From assembly GCA_903918325.1 (NCBI GenBank), contig CAIXDY010000167.1, positions 1-9,966 on the forward strand: a stretch of DNA of 9,966 nucleotides, read 5' to 3'. The translations under genes were made by a program, and so were the position numbers. Positions within the stretch are counted from its first letter, which is position 1. Each line of letters starts with the position of its first letter. This DNA comes from an uncultured Actinomycetes bacterium. GTDB lineage: Bacteria; Actinomycetota; Actinomycetes; Nanopelagicales; Nanopelagicaceae. Below the pieces are notes generated by a model. That model saw nothing but the letters and a program-made list of their open reading frames with translations. It did no database searches and was not told the DNA's origin. Positions 1 to 5,747 of the stretch are shown piece by piece.

Positions 1-64
1 TGGAACTGGAGTTACTGGCCTGGAAATGAAAAAAGCGCCAGATACCTGGCGCCATTTCAATTAA
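1..64 (+). CDS. thiL: Thiamine-monophosphate kinase, last 20 residues (partial)
   Basis: Only the 3' end is present. Reading from position 2 gives GTGVTGLEMKKAPDTWRHFN and then a TAA stop at 62-64. The pattern of a GVT segment, a short linker and a final W-x-H-F resembles the C-terminus of actinobacterial ThiL, which commonly ends near G-W-D-H-F. ThiL phosphorylates thiamine monophosphate to thiamine pyrophosphate in the cytoplasm. Location supports the call: in other Actinobacteria, for example mycobacteria, thiL lies close to rpmB and recG. The gene converges on rpmB with 10 bases between the two stop codons, and its last codons contain the rpmB terminator stem. Twenty residues are thin evidence. 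The other two rightward frames also reach stops nearby, at 27-29 and 76-78, so both the frame choice and the family are inferences. Confidence 0.55.
   Translation, partial: GTGVTGLEMKKAPDTWRHFN
29..52 (-). terminator. Rho-independent terminator of rpmB
   Basis: Read leftward, the RNA forms a perfect 7-bp GC-rich stem (GCGCCAG at 46-52 pairing with CTGGCGC at 35-41) around a 4-base loop at 42-45. A run of six T follows at 29-34. This is the classical intrinsic terminator layout, about 20 bases past the rpmB stop. Read rightward, the same stem has no U-run, so it should act on rpmB only. It overlaps the coding end of the convergent thiL-like gene. Confidence 0.85.
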
Positions 65-74
65 TGAGAAAAAA

Positions 75-260
75 TTAACGTGTAACTTTTCCAGCCTTTA
101 GGCATGAAGTACAAACGTTTTGACGCTTAGTTGCACCCTTAACAAGTGTACGAACGCGCTGAATATTTGGATTCCAACGGCGACGTGTCTTTACCTGTGA
201 GTGAGAAACGTTATTGCCGAAGCTGGGCCCTTTGCCACAGATATCGCATGTTGATGCCAC
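75..260 (-). CDS. rpmB: 50S ribosomal protein L28
   Basis: This 61-residue protein is a component of the large ribosomal subunit. It begins M-A-S-T-C-D-I-C-G-K-G-P and has the L28 core with the R-R-R-W-N-P-N segment at 26-32. Two Cys pairs, C5/C8 and C50/C53, form the expected zinc-binding set, so this is the zinc-containing (C+) type. Length is normal for actinobacterial L28. The start is GTG (258-260). It is chosen because an AAAGGAG Shine-Dalgarno sequence lies 7 bases upstream and the protein then starts exactly where the family does. The gene is transcribed alone, away from recG, from the promoter at 325-353, and ends at the hairpin terminator at 29-52. In many actinobacteria a DAK-phosphatase-like gene sits between rpmB and recG; none is present here. 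Confidence 0.97.
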   Translation of the reverse strand: MASTCDICGKGPSFGNNVSHSQVKTRRRWNPNIQRVRTLVKGATKRQNVCTSCLKAGKVTR

Positions 261-267
261 AGCGGTA

Positions 268-274
268 CTCCTTT
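268..274 (-). promoter_or_regulatory. Shine-Dalgarno sequence of rpmB
   Basis: AAAGGAG on the minus strand lies 7 bases before the GTG start of rpmB. It is the strongest ribosome binding site in the window and fixes GTG rather than an internal ATG as the start. Confidence 0.85.
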
Positions 275-324
275 TATTTGTGAACGTAAGTAGTCCTTAA
301 CGGACAAGGCGCAAGGGTATCGCG

Positions 325-353
325 AGGTTATGGGCATACGCCAATCCACTCAA
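325..353 (-). promoter_or_regulatory. Promoter of rpmB
   Basis: On the minus strand, TTGAGT (348-353) is followed by a 17-base spacer and TAACCT (325-330). This matches the housekeeping sigma pattern TTGNNN-N17-TANNNT. Transcription would start near 318 and give a leader of roughly 57 bases before the GTG. That leader contains a weak alternative pairing (GTCC with GGAC, 293-305) that I do not consider a proven regulator. The call rests on consensus match and position only. Confidence 0.65.
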
Positions 354-364
354 AGCCCCGTTAG

Positions 365-382
365 GCTCAACGCAAATTGAGC
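365..382. repeat. Inverted repeat upstream of recG
   Basis: GCTCAA (365-370) and TTGAGC (377-382) are perfect inverted halves separated by six bases. The site lies between the rpmB promoter, 12 bases away, and the recG start, 55 bases away. No U-run follows on either strand, so it does not look like a terminator. It could be a repressor or activator site, or chance. It is not the actinobacterial LexA box (GAAC-N4-GTTC). Confidence 0.35.
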
Positions 383-436
383 GTAAAAATCACGTAATGA
401 ACGTTGCGTCAGCAGCTTTTACGGGAGAATGCCCGC

Positions 437-2608
437 ATGGCAGATCTTGATAGCAAACTCTCCTCAGTAGTTGGGGATCGCACTGCCAAAGTTCTAGGTG
501 ATGGTCTTGAAATTAAGAGTGTGGGCGATTTGATGCGCCACTATCCCCGCCGATACATGGTGCGCGGAGAGCTTTCAGATATTTCTGCATTAACTGAAGG
601 TGATGAAGTCACGATTTTGGCCGAAGTTTTTTCTTCCACAAATAGGCCTTTACGTGGGCGAAAGGGAAGTATTTTTGAAGTTGTTGTGACCGATGGGACC
701 GACAAACTCTCGCTTACTTTCTTCAATCAAGCCTGGCGTGAAAAAGAGCTCAAAGTAGGACGGCAAGGTTTATTTGCCGGCAAAGTCGGCGTATTTAATA
801 GCAAGAAGCAACTCGCACACCCAGATTACGAAATGATTCCCGATGGCAATGATGTTGATGCCGCTGCCAGTTCATTTGCTGGGAAATTTCTTCCAGTGTA
901 TCCGGCTACTTCGAAAATGCCTTCATGGAAAATTTCTAGATGCGTCGAGATGGCTATCGATTCTCTAGATGAGATTGAAGACTACCTTCCCGAAAAAATT
1001 AGGCAAGCACATGATTATCCAACTCTTCATCAAGCGCTAGTGCAGCTGCATCGCCCAGCTGATTTGGATTCAGCGGAAAAAGCCCGCGAACGTTTAACTT
1101 TTGATGAAGCATTTCTTTTGCAATCTTTATTGGTATTGCGGCGCAATGAATTAAAGAAACTCAATACGGCATCTCGAAAAACTATTACAGGCGGAATCTT
1201 GGAGGCTTTTGATAAGTCGCTGCCTTTTGAATTAACTGGTGGGCAGAAAACTGTGTGCGCTGAGATTGAGCGCGACTTAGCGCAGGATCACCCGATGCAC
1301 CGCTTACTTCAAGGTGAAGTTGGTTCGGGTAAAACAATTGTGGCTTTGCGCGCCATGCTGGCCGTAGTTGATAGTGGGGGACAAGCAGCTTTACTAGCGC
1401 CCACTGAAGTTTTGGCGGCACAGCACCTTCGAACAATTGAAAAACTTCTTGGAGATTTAGCTCAAGGTGGAAAGTTAGGTTCGCAAGATAAAGCAACGCA
1501 AGTAACTTTAATTACTGGTTCACAAAGTGCACCGGCGCGAAAAGCGGCATTAGCTCTTGCCGCATCAGGGGATGCCGGCATAGTTATTGGAACACATGCA
1601 TTACTCGGAGAGAAAGTGGAATTCAAAGATCTTGGTTTGATCGTGGTGGATGAACAGCATCGCTTCGGAGTTGAACAGCGCGATGCGCTAAAAGAAAAAG
1701 CGCAGAAGCCACCGCACTTACTCGTTATGACCGCGACGCCAATTCCACGAACGGTTGCGATGACAGTCTTTGGTGATTTAGATGTTTCAACTTTGCGCGA
1801 ACTTCCACTGGGGCGACAACCAATTACAACGCACGTAATTCCAGTAATGGAAAAGCCGGGTTACTTAGAGCGCGCATGGGAACGTATTCGCGAAGAAGTT
1901 GCGCAAGGTCACCAGGCTTACATCGTGGCGCCGCGAATCCAAGCGGGTAGCGATGAAAATGCCGATATTGACTTTCTTTTTGGCACTGAATCTAGTGATA
2001 TTGCATCGGTTGAAGAGTTAGCGCCCCGCTTGCATGGCGATGCGCTCTCTGGTTTAAAGCTAGCGATGTTGCATGGACGTTTGAGCACTGAAGAAAAAGA
2101 GCGCACAATGACGGCTTTTGCGGCAGGAGAAATCGATGTACTTGTTTCAACGACCGTCATTGAAGTAGGAGTCGATGTTGCAAATGCAACAATCATGGTG
2201 ATTATGGATGCCGATCGTTTCGGTGTATCGCAACTTCATCAGTTGCGTGGTCGAGTTGGCCGTGGAACTTCTCCAGGGCTTTGTTTACTTGTTACTAACG
2301 CTGTGGCAGAAACTCCTGCACGAGCGCGCCTCGATGCCGTAGCAGCAACTCTGGATGGCTTTGAACTTTCGCGTATCGATTTAGAACAACGCCGTGAAGG
2401 TGATGTGCTGGGTGCAAGGCAGTCTGGAACGCAATCTCATTTGAGGTTACTACGAGTTCTACGTGATGAAGATTTGATTGAAGCTGCTCGGCGCGATGCC
2501 CAGGAGATAATTACTGCATCGCCTGATTTAACGAGTTATCCTGCGCTTAAGAATGAATTAAATGCCATGGCACGAGATATGGCCGTTGACTATTTAGATA
2601 AGGGTTGA
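437..2608 (+). CDS. recG: ATP-dependent DNA helicase RecG
   Basis: RecG binds branched DNA such as stalled replication forks and Holliday junctions, and drives branch migration and fork reversal using ATP. The 723-residue product has an N-terminal wedge/OB-type region (about 1-230) and a two-lobed superfamily 2 helicase. Visible motifs are Walker A GEVGSGKT (293-300), Walker B box DEQH (405-408), motif III TATPIPRT (432-439) and motif VI QLRGRVGRG (602-610). The RecG-typical tail segment F-E-L-S-R-I-D-L-E-Q-R-R-E-G-D follows. The frame is also open upstream from a TTG at 404. I prefer ATG 437 because GGGAG (423-427) lies 9 bases before it, whereas the TTG has no Shine-Dalgarno. The gene heads the rightward run. 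Its stop lies four bases before rsmD, which suggests cotranscription and coupled translation. Confidence 0.95.
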   Translation: MADLDSKLSSVVGDRTAKVLGDGLEIKSVGDLMRHYPRRYMVRGELSDISALTEGDEVTILAEVFSSTNRPLRGRKGSIFEVVVTDGTDKLSLTFFNQAWREKELKVGRQGLFAGKVGVFNSKKQLAHPDYEMIPDGNDVDAAASSFAGKFLPVYPATSKMPSWKISRCVEMAIDSLDEIEDYLPEKIRQAHDYPTLHQALVQLHRPADLDSAEKARERLTFDEAFLLQSLLVLRRNELKKLNTASRKTITGGILEAFDKSLPFELTGGQKTVCAEIERDLAQDHPMHRLLQGEVGSGKTIVALRAMLAVVDSGGQAALLAPTEVLAAQHLRTIEKLLGDLAQGGKLGSQDKATQVTLITGSQSAPARKAALALAASGDAGIVIGTHALLGEKVEFKDLGLIVVDEQHRFGVEQRDALKEKAQKPPHLLVMTATPIPRTVAMTVFGDLDVSTLRELPLGRQPITTHVIPVMEKPGYLERAWERIREEVAQGHQAYIVAPRIQAGSDENADIDFLFGTESSDIASVEELAPRLHGDALSGLKLAMLHGRLSTEEKERTMTAFAAGEIDVLVSTTVIEVGVDVANATIMVIMDADRFGVSQLHQLRGRVGRGTSPGLCLLVTNAVAETPARARLDAVAATLDGFELSRIDLEQRREGDVLGARQSGTQSHLRLLRVLRDEDLIEAARRDAQEIITASPDLTSYPALKNELNAMARDMAVDYLDKG

Positions 2609-2612
2609 TGCA

Positions 2613-3191
2613 TTGAGAATTATTGCTGGCGTTGCAAAAGGTCGAACTCTAGGAACCGTTGCTGGTGCAACCAGACCTACATCTGATCGAGCTCGTGAGG
2701 GTTTATTTTCATCGCTGCTTTCTGAGTTCGGAGATTTTCTGGGTCTACATGTTCTAGATCTCTTTGGAGGCTCTGGGGCAATAGCGTTAGAAGCGTTTTC
2801 GCGTGGCGCATCACTTGTACATGTCGTCGAAAAAGATCCGGATGCCCAGAAGACGATTGAAAATAACTTCGAACTTGTGAATAAAAATAAGCCAGCTGGA
2901 AAGTTTCAACTTTATCCAATGTCAGCGCAACGCTTTCTCAGTGATCCGCCTAAAGAGAAATATCACATTGTTTATGTTGACCCGCCATATGATTTTCAAG
3001 ATCAAGAGGTAGAAGAGATTTTACGTAAATTACATGAAGGTGCTTTTCTTAAAGATGATGCACTCATCGCAGTTGAGCGCACCGCAAAGCGATCAAATTT
3101 CACTTGGCCGCAAGCTTTCAAGGCAGTGCGCGATAGAAATTATGGTCAAGCCACGATTTTCTACGGCAATTACACGCCTGAGAATGGCTAA
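2613..3191 (+). CDS. rsmD: 16S rRNA (guanine966-N2)-methyltransferase RsmD
   Basis: RsmD transfers a methyl group from S-adenosylmethionine to N2 of G966 in 16S rRNA during small-subunit assembly. The 192-residue protein opens with the family signature MRIIAGVAKGR and T-R-P-T-S-D-R-A-R-E-G (20-30). It has the SAM-binding motif VLDLFGGSGAIALEA (47-61) and the catalytic DPPY box (123-126) typical of N-methyltransferases acting on exocyclic amines. Motif I has Gly where many homologues have Ala (F-G-G-S-G), a mild variation. The start is a TTG codon; the matching N-terminus and an AAGGG at 2600-2604, 8 bases upstream inside the recG end, support it. The neighbour coaD is the usual partner of rsmD across many bacteria. 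Confidence 0.95.
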   Translation: MRIIAGVAKGRTLGTVAGATRPTSDRAREGLFSSLLSEFGDFLGLHVLDLFGGSGAIALEAFSRGASLVHVVEKDPDAQKTIENNFELVNKNKPAGKFQLYPMSAQRFLSDPPKEKYHIVYVDPPYDFQDQEVEEILRKLHEGAFLKDDALIAVERTAKRSNFTWPQAFKAVRDRNYGQATIFYGNYTPENG

Positions 3192-3220
3192 CTCCGGCAT
3201 CTCTTGCTAGCGTTTGAACC

Positions 3221-3700
3221 ATGAAGCGCGCAGTGTGTCCCGGCTCCTTTGATCCAATTACATATGGGCATCTAGACATCATTACTCGCGCAAGTGCTCA
3301 TTTTGATCAAGTCGTTGTTGCAGTCTTAGAGAACCGCACTAAATCCTCACTTTTCACCGTAGCCGAGCGAATTGAGATGATTCGTGAAACCACATCAAAT
3401 CTGCCCAATGTTGTGGTTGATTCGTGGTCTGGACTATTAGTTGATTACTGCAAGAGCAATTCAGTGCAAGTCATTGTTAAGGGCCTTCGCGCAGTTACCG
3501 ACTTTGATTATGAGTTACAGATGGCACAAGTAAATTTGCAAGCAGCTGGGGTCGAATCAATGTTTATGGCAACAGCTCCATCACATTCATTCTTATCCTC
3601 ATCTTTAGTTAAGGAGCTCGCACACTACGGGGGAGATGTTTCCACAATGGTGCCAGCCTCGGTCAATGCAGCGCTCAAACTTCGAGTAGCAGGGAAGTAA
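3221..3700 (+). CDS. coaD: Phosphopantetheine adenylyltransferase
   Basis: CoaD joins 4'-phosphopantetheine and ATP to give dephospho-CoA and pyrophosphate, the penultimate step of coenzyme A synthesis in the cytoplasm. The 159-residue product has normal family length. It shows the nucleotidyltransferase motif GSFDPITYGH (8-17, with the T-x-G-H box at 14-17), the substrate-binding segment KGLRAVTDFDYELQMA (from residue 88) and the C-terminal S-S-S-x-V-K-E box (126-132). The start ATG gives the canonical M-K-R-A-V-C-P-G-S-F-D-P. I see no Shine-Dalgarno sequence in the 29-base gap after rsmD, so initiation may rely on coupling or on an SD-independent route. The next gene starts four bases after its stop. 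Confidence 0.96.
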   Translation: MKRAVCPGSFDPITYGHLDIITRASAHFDQVVVAVLENRTKSSLFTVAERIEMIRETTSNLPNVVVDSWSGLLVDYCKSNSVQVIVKGLRAVTDFDYELQMAQVNLQAAGVESMFMATAPSHSFLSSSLVKELAHYGGDVSTMVPASVNAALKLRVAGK

Positions 3701-3704
3701 AGCA

Positions 3705-4187
3705 ATGGACTCAGTCGAAAAATTAACGGCAGCCATAACTATGGTGGAAGAGGCACGTGGTGTTCCACTTTCTGCCAGTTGTGTAGTTCATCGCGGCGAG
3801 ATGCTAGAACTCTTAGATGAAGCCCGTGAATCATTACCGACAGATTTTGAGTCAGCCCAAAAGCTACTTGCAGCGCGTGATGCAATTATTGAAGAAGGTC
3901 GTGTCAGTTCAGAACAAATGATTGCAATGGCGCGCGAAGATGTTGCACGCATGGTTGAGCAGACTGCGATTGTTCAAAATGCACGTGATGAAGCGCGCAA
4001 AATTATCGATGATGCCAGATCCCTTGCTGAACAAGAAAAGCAAGAAGTTGAGGAATACATTGATGGACGCCTTGCAACTTTGGAAGTTATTTTAAATAAG
4101 ACTCAGGATGCAGTTGCTAGAGGCCGTGAACGTTTGGCCGGTGCAAATGATAAAGATGTCTTAGCCCAACTCTCAGATGCCGACTAA
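3705..4187 (+). CDS. SepIVA-like DivIVA-domain septation protein
   Basis: This 160-residue, mostly helical, charged protein has no signal peptide or membrane segment. Residues about 1-45 contain a conserved block with S-A-S-C-V-V-H-R-G-E-M-L-E-L-L-D-E-A (23-40). A long predicted coiled coil follows (about 50-145), including E-V-E-E-Y-I-D-G-R-L-A (114-124) and R-G-R-E-R-L near 139-144. This matches the actinobacterial family often auto-annotated as 'ATP synthase F0 subunit B' or 'DivIVA-like', whose mycobacterial member SepIVA, encoded near coaD, is required for septation. A role at the division site or in polar growth is inferred from that family. It is not an ATP synthase subunit: it lacks a membrane anchor and no atp genes are nearby. 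AGGGA (3691-3695) inside the coaD end serves as its ribosome binding site. Confidence 0.8.
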   Translation: MDSVEKLTAAITMVEEARGVPLSASCVVHRGEMLELLDEARESLPTDFESAQKLLAARDAIIEEGRVSSEQMIAMAREDVARMVEQTAIVQNARDEARKIIDDARSLAEQEKQEVEEYIDGRLATLEVILNKTQDAVARGRERLAGANDKDVLAQLSDAD

Positions 4188-4192
4188 TCTTC

Positions 4193-4756
4193 ATGGCACG
4201 CTTACCCGAGGTTTATAAACTCAATACGCATGAGCTAGCCCGCCGAGCCGGTGAATTAAAGGAATATGAACTCGATATCACCGTGCCAGAAAAAGTGGGT
4301 GTCGATTTAATTTGCGTGCCCGTAGGCGACATTATTGAAGTTGATGCCCGCTTGGAATCTGTCACCGAAGGCGTTTTACTTACGGCCGAAATTTTTGCAG
4401 TTGCTAAAGGTGAATGCACGCGCTGCTTAGATCCGATGGCCCTTGAGATTGAACGCAAAATTCAGGAGCTTTATTACTATGCGCAAAAGGTTGAGCGCAC
4501 TAAGAAAAAGCGCAATGAGGATGAGGATGATTTAGATATCGCTGATGAATTAATGATGGATGGCGATGTCATGGATTTAGAGGGCCCCATTCGTGATGCA
4601 ATCGTTCTCGCACTTCCTATTAATCCGCTCTGTAGCGATGATTGCTTAGGCCTATGTCCAGAGTGCGGTGGCAAGTGGGCAGATTTGCCGGCCGATCACG
4701 CTCATGAGGTAATTGATGCCCGTTGGGCGGGATTGAACGGCCTAGACCTGGAGTAG
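4193..4756 (+). CDS. DUF177 / YceD family protein
   Basis: This is a 187-residue member of the DUF177 (YceD) family, which is nearly always encoded just upstream of rpmF and is linked to 23S rRNA processing or accumulation in plants and bacteria. It carries C-T-R-C (75-78) and a second cysteine cluster, C147-x3-C151-x3-C155-x2-C158, within the C-L-G-L-C-P-E-C-G segment. These six cysteines suggest metal binding. The family's C-terminal D-x-R-W-x-x-L motif is present (176-182). A lysine-rich and acidic stretch (103-118) separates the two halves and is probably disordered. The start ATG is five bases after the previous stop and has no visible Shine-Dalgarno, which suggests coupled translation. 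The biochemical function of the actinobacterial proteins is not established, so no reaction is given. Confidence 0.88.
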   Translation: MARLPEVYKLNTHELARRAGELKEYELDITVPEKVGVDLICVPVGDIIEVDARLESVTEGVLLTAEIFAVAKGECTRCLDPMALEIERKIQELYYYAQKVERTKKKRNEDEDDLDIADELMMDGDVMDLEGPIRDAIVLALPINPLCSDDCLGLCPECGGKWADLPADHAHEVIDARWAGLNGLDLE

Positions 4757-4788
4757 TCCGCTGGCCGATTTCAAGAATTAGGGTTTTT

Positions 4789-4820
4789 GGGGGATACTTA
4801 CCCCTTGCAGCCACCGCTGC
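4789..4820 (+). promoter_or_regulatory. Tandem small hairpins in the rpmF leader
   Basis: The 89-base gap before rpmF is the longest inside the rightward run. It contains two adjacent potential stem-loops: GGGG (4790-4793) with CCCC (4801-4804) around a 7-base loop, then GCAGC (4807-4811) with GCTGC (4816-4820) around a 4-base loop. Neither is followed by a U-run, so they are not terminators. The purine-rich ribosome binding region of rpmF starts about ten bases after them. A leader that controls L32 translation, or an RNA processing site, is possible but unproven. Confidence 0.35.
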
Positions 4821-4845
4821 TTTGAGAAAAGAAGAGGTTCGAACC

Positions 4846-5019
4846 GTGCCAGTACCAAAGCGAAAAATGTCGCGTTCTAAGACGCGCTCACGCCGTAGCC
4901 AGTGGAAAACAACTGCTGCCTCTTTAGCAACATGCGGACAATGCCAATCTCCAAAGCTTCAACACACAGCATGTCCAACGTGCGGTACTTATAACCGCCG
5001 CCAAGTTCTAGAGGTTTGA
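4846..5019 (+). CDS. rpmF: 50S ribosomal protein L32
   Basis: L32 is a small zinc-ribbon protein of the large ribosomal subunit. The 57-residue product starts V-P-V-P-K-R-K-M-S-R-S (first codon GTG, read as Met) and continues with the basic tract R-S-R-R-S-Q-W-K. It has two Cys pairs, C30/C33 and C43/C46, so it is the zinc-binding type, as is L28 in this window. The frame stays open upstream to 4723, but the extra 41 residues have no counterpart in L32. The GTG fits the family start and has an AGAGG-type purine-rich site (about 4832-4837) 8 bases before it. Its position between DUF177 and rnc is the common actinobacterial order. Confidence 0.96.
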   Translation: MPVPKRKMSRSKTRSRRSQWKTTAASLATCGQCQSPKLQHTACPTCGTYNRRQVLEV

Positions 5020-5029
5020 TCTGAGCTCG

Positions 5030-5707
5030 ATGCTCAATGAAGCATTGGGGGTTGAAATTGAACCCTCACTTCTGCAGTTAGCTTTTACTCATCGTTCATT
5101 TGCATATGAATCGGGAAGTAAAGAAACTAATGAGCGTCTTGAATTTCTTGGTGATTCAGTACTGGGTTTAATAGTTACTGAAGAACTTTATAAACGATAT
5201 CCAGATTTAGATGAATCACGTTTATCTCCATTACGTTCTGGAGTAGTCAATATGCGTGCGCTCGCCGATATTGCGCGAACTTTAGATCTTGGTCAATACA
5301 TTCGGCTTGGCAAGGGTGAAGAAGTTACGAATGGCCGGGATAAAAATTCACTTTTAGCCGATGCTCTAGAAGCATTGATTGGTGCTATTTATTTGCAATG
5401 TGGTTTTGCCACATGCACTGAAATTGTTGTTCGCCTCATTGAATCAACGGTTGATTCTGCAGTTGCGCGCGGTGCTGGTCTTGATGGCAAAACCGCACTT
5501 CAAGAATTAGCAGCCAGTCTTGGAAAAGGCGCCCCCGAATATGTAGTGACTGAACAAGGTCCAGATCACGATAAGGATTTCACTGCAACTGCGATGGTCT
5601 CTGGAATTGCCGTGGCCGTTGGTACTGGAAAGAGCAAGCGAGAGGCCGAGCAAGTAGCTGCCAGAATCGCTTACGAAAGCCTAAAAATCGAACTCCCGCA
5701 ACCGTAA
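5030..5707 (+). CDS. rnc: Ribonuclease III
   Basis: RNase III cuts double-stranded RNA, releasing 16S and 23S rRNA precursors and trimming some mRNAs. The 225-residue protein has the endonuclease domain (about 1-148) with the signature NERLEFLGDSVL (34-45). By alignment with the E. coli enzyme the metal-binding residues are E38, D42, D111 and E114, and all are present. A C-terminal double-stranded RNA binding domain (about 151-220) contains the K-x-x-L-Q-E-L-A entry helix and the K-S-K-R-E-A-E-Q-V-A-A block (201-211). Length is normal. ATG 5030 follows the rpmF stop by 10 bases with only a weak ribosome binding site. Other actinobacteria often place mutM between rnc and smc; here smc follows directly after a 40-base gap. 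Confidence 0.96.
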   Translation: MLNEALGVEIEPSLLQLAFTHRSFAYESGSKETNERLEFLGDSVLGLIVTEELYKRYPDLDESRLSPLRSGVVNMRALADIARTLDLGQYIRLGKGEEVTNGRDKNSLLADALEALIGAIYLQCGFATCTEIVVRLIESTVDSAVARGAGLDGKTALQELAASLGKGAPEYVVTEQGPDHDKDFTATAMVSGIAVAVGTGKSKREAEQVAARIAYESLKIELPQP

Positions 5708-5747
5708 TATCGCCGAAAACAAGCGCGCGGCGCGATAGGTTTACCGC

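Noticed and set aside
330..380. 16-codon frame starting at ATG 330 in the rpmB-recG gap
   Set aside because: The GAGG before it is only two bases from the ATG, too close to work well, and the peptide resembles nothing I know.
398..405. LexA (SOS) box before recG, from GAACGTTG
   Set aside because: The actinobacterial LexA site needs GAAC-N4-GTTC, and the second half-site is not at the required spacing.
404..436. Upstream TTG as the recG start, adding 11 residues
   Set aside because: No Shine-Dalgarno precedes the TTG. ATG 437 has GGGAG nine bases upstream and gives a family-like N-terminus.
397..450. Short frame MNVASAAFTGECPHGRS overlapping the recG start, possible leader peptide
   Set aside because: It has no ribosome binding site, no run of regulatory codons and no attenuator-like hairpins. 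It is most likely chance.
1185..1496. Leftward 103-codon frame inside recG
   Set aside because: It is a shadow frame opposite the conserved Walker A region of recG and has no recognisable domain.
4723..4845. N-terminal extension of L32 from an upstream start at 4723
   Set aside because: It overlaps the DUF177 end and encodes sequence unlike L32. The GTG at 4846 matches the family start and has a ribosome binding site.
5705..5741. Promoter for smc from the TAATAT or TAGGTT boxes
   Set aside because: Neither box has a plausible -35 element 16-18 bases upstream. I mention them only under smc.
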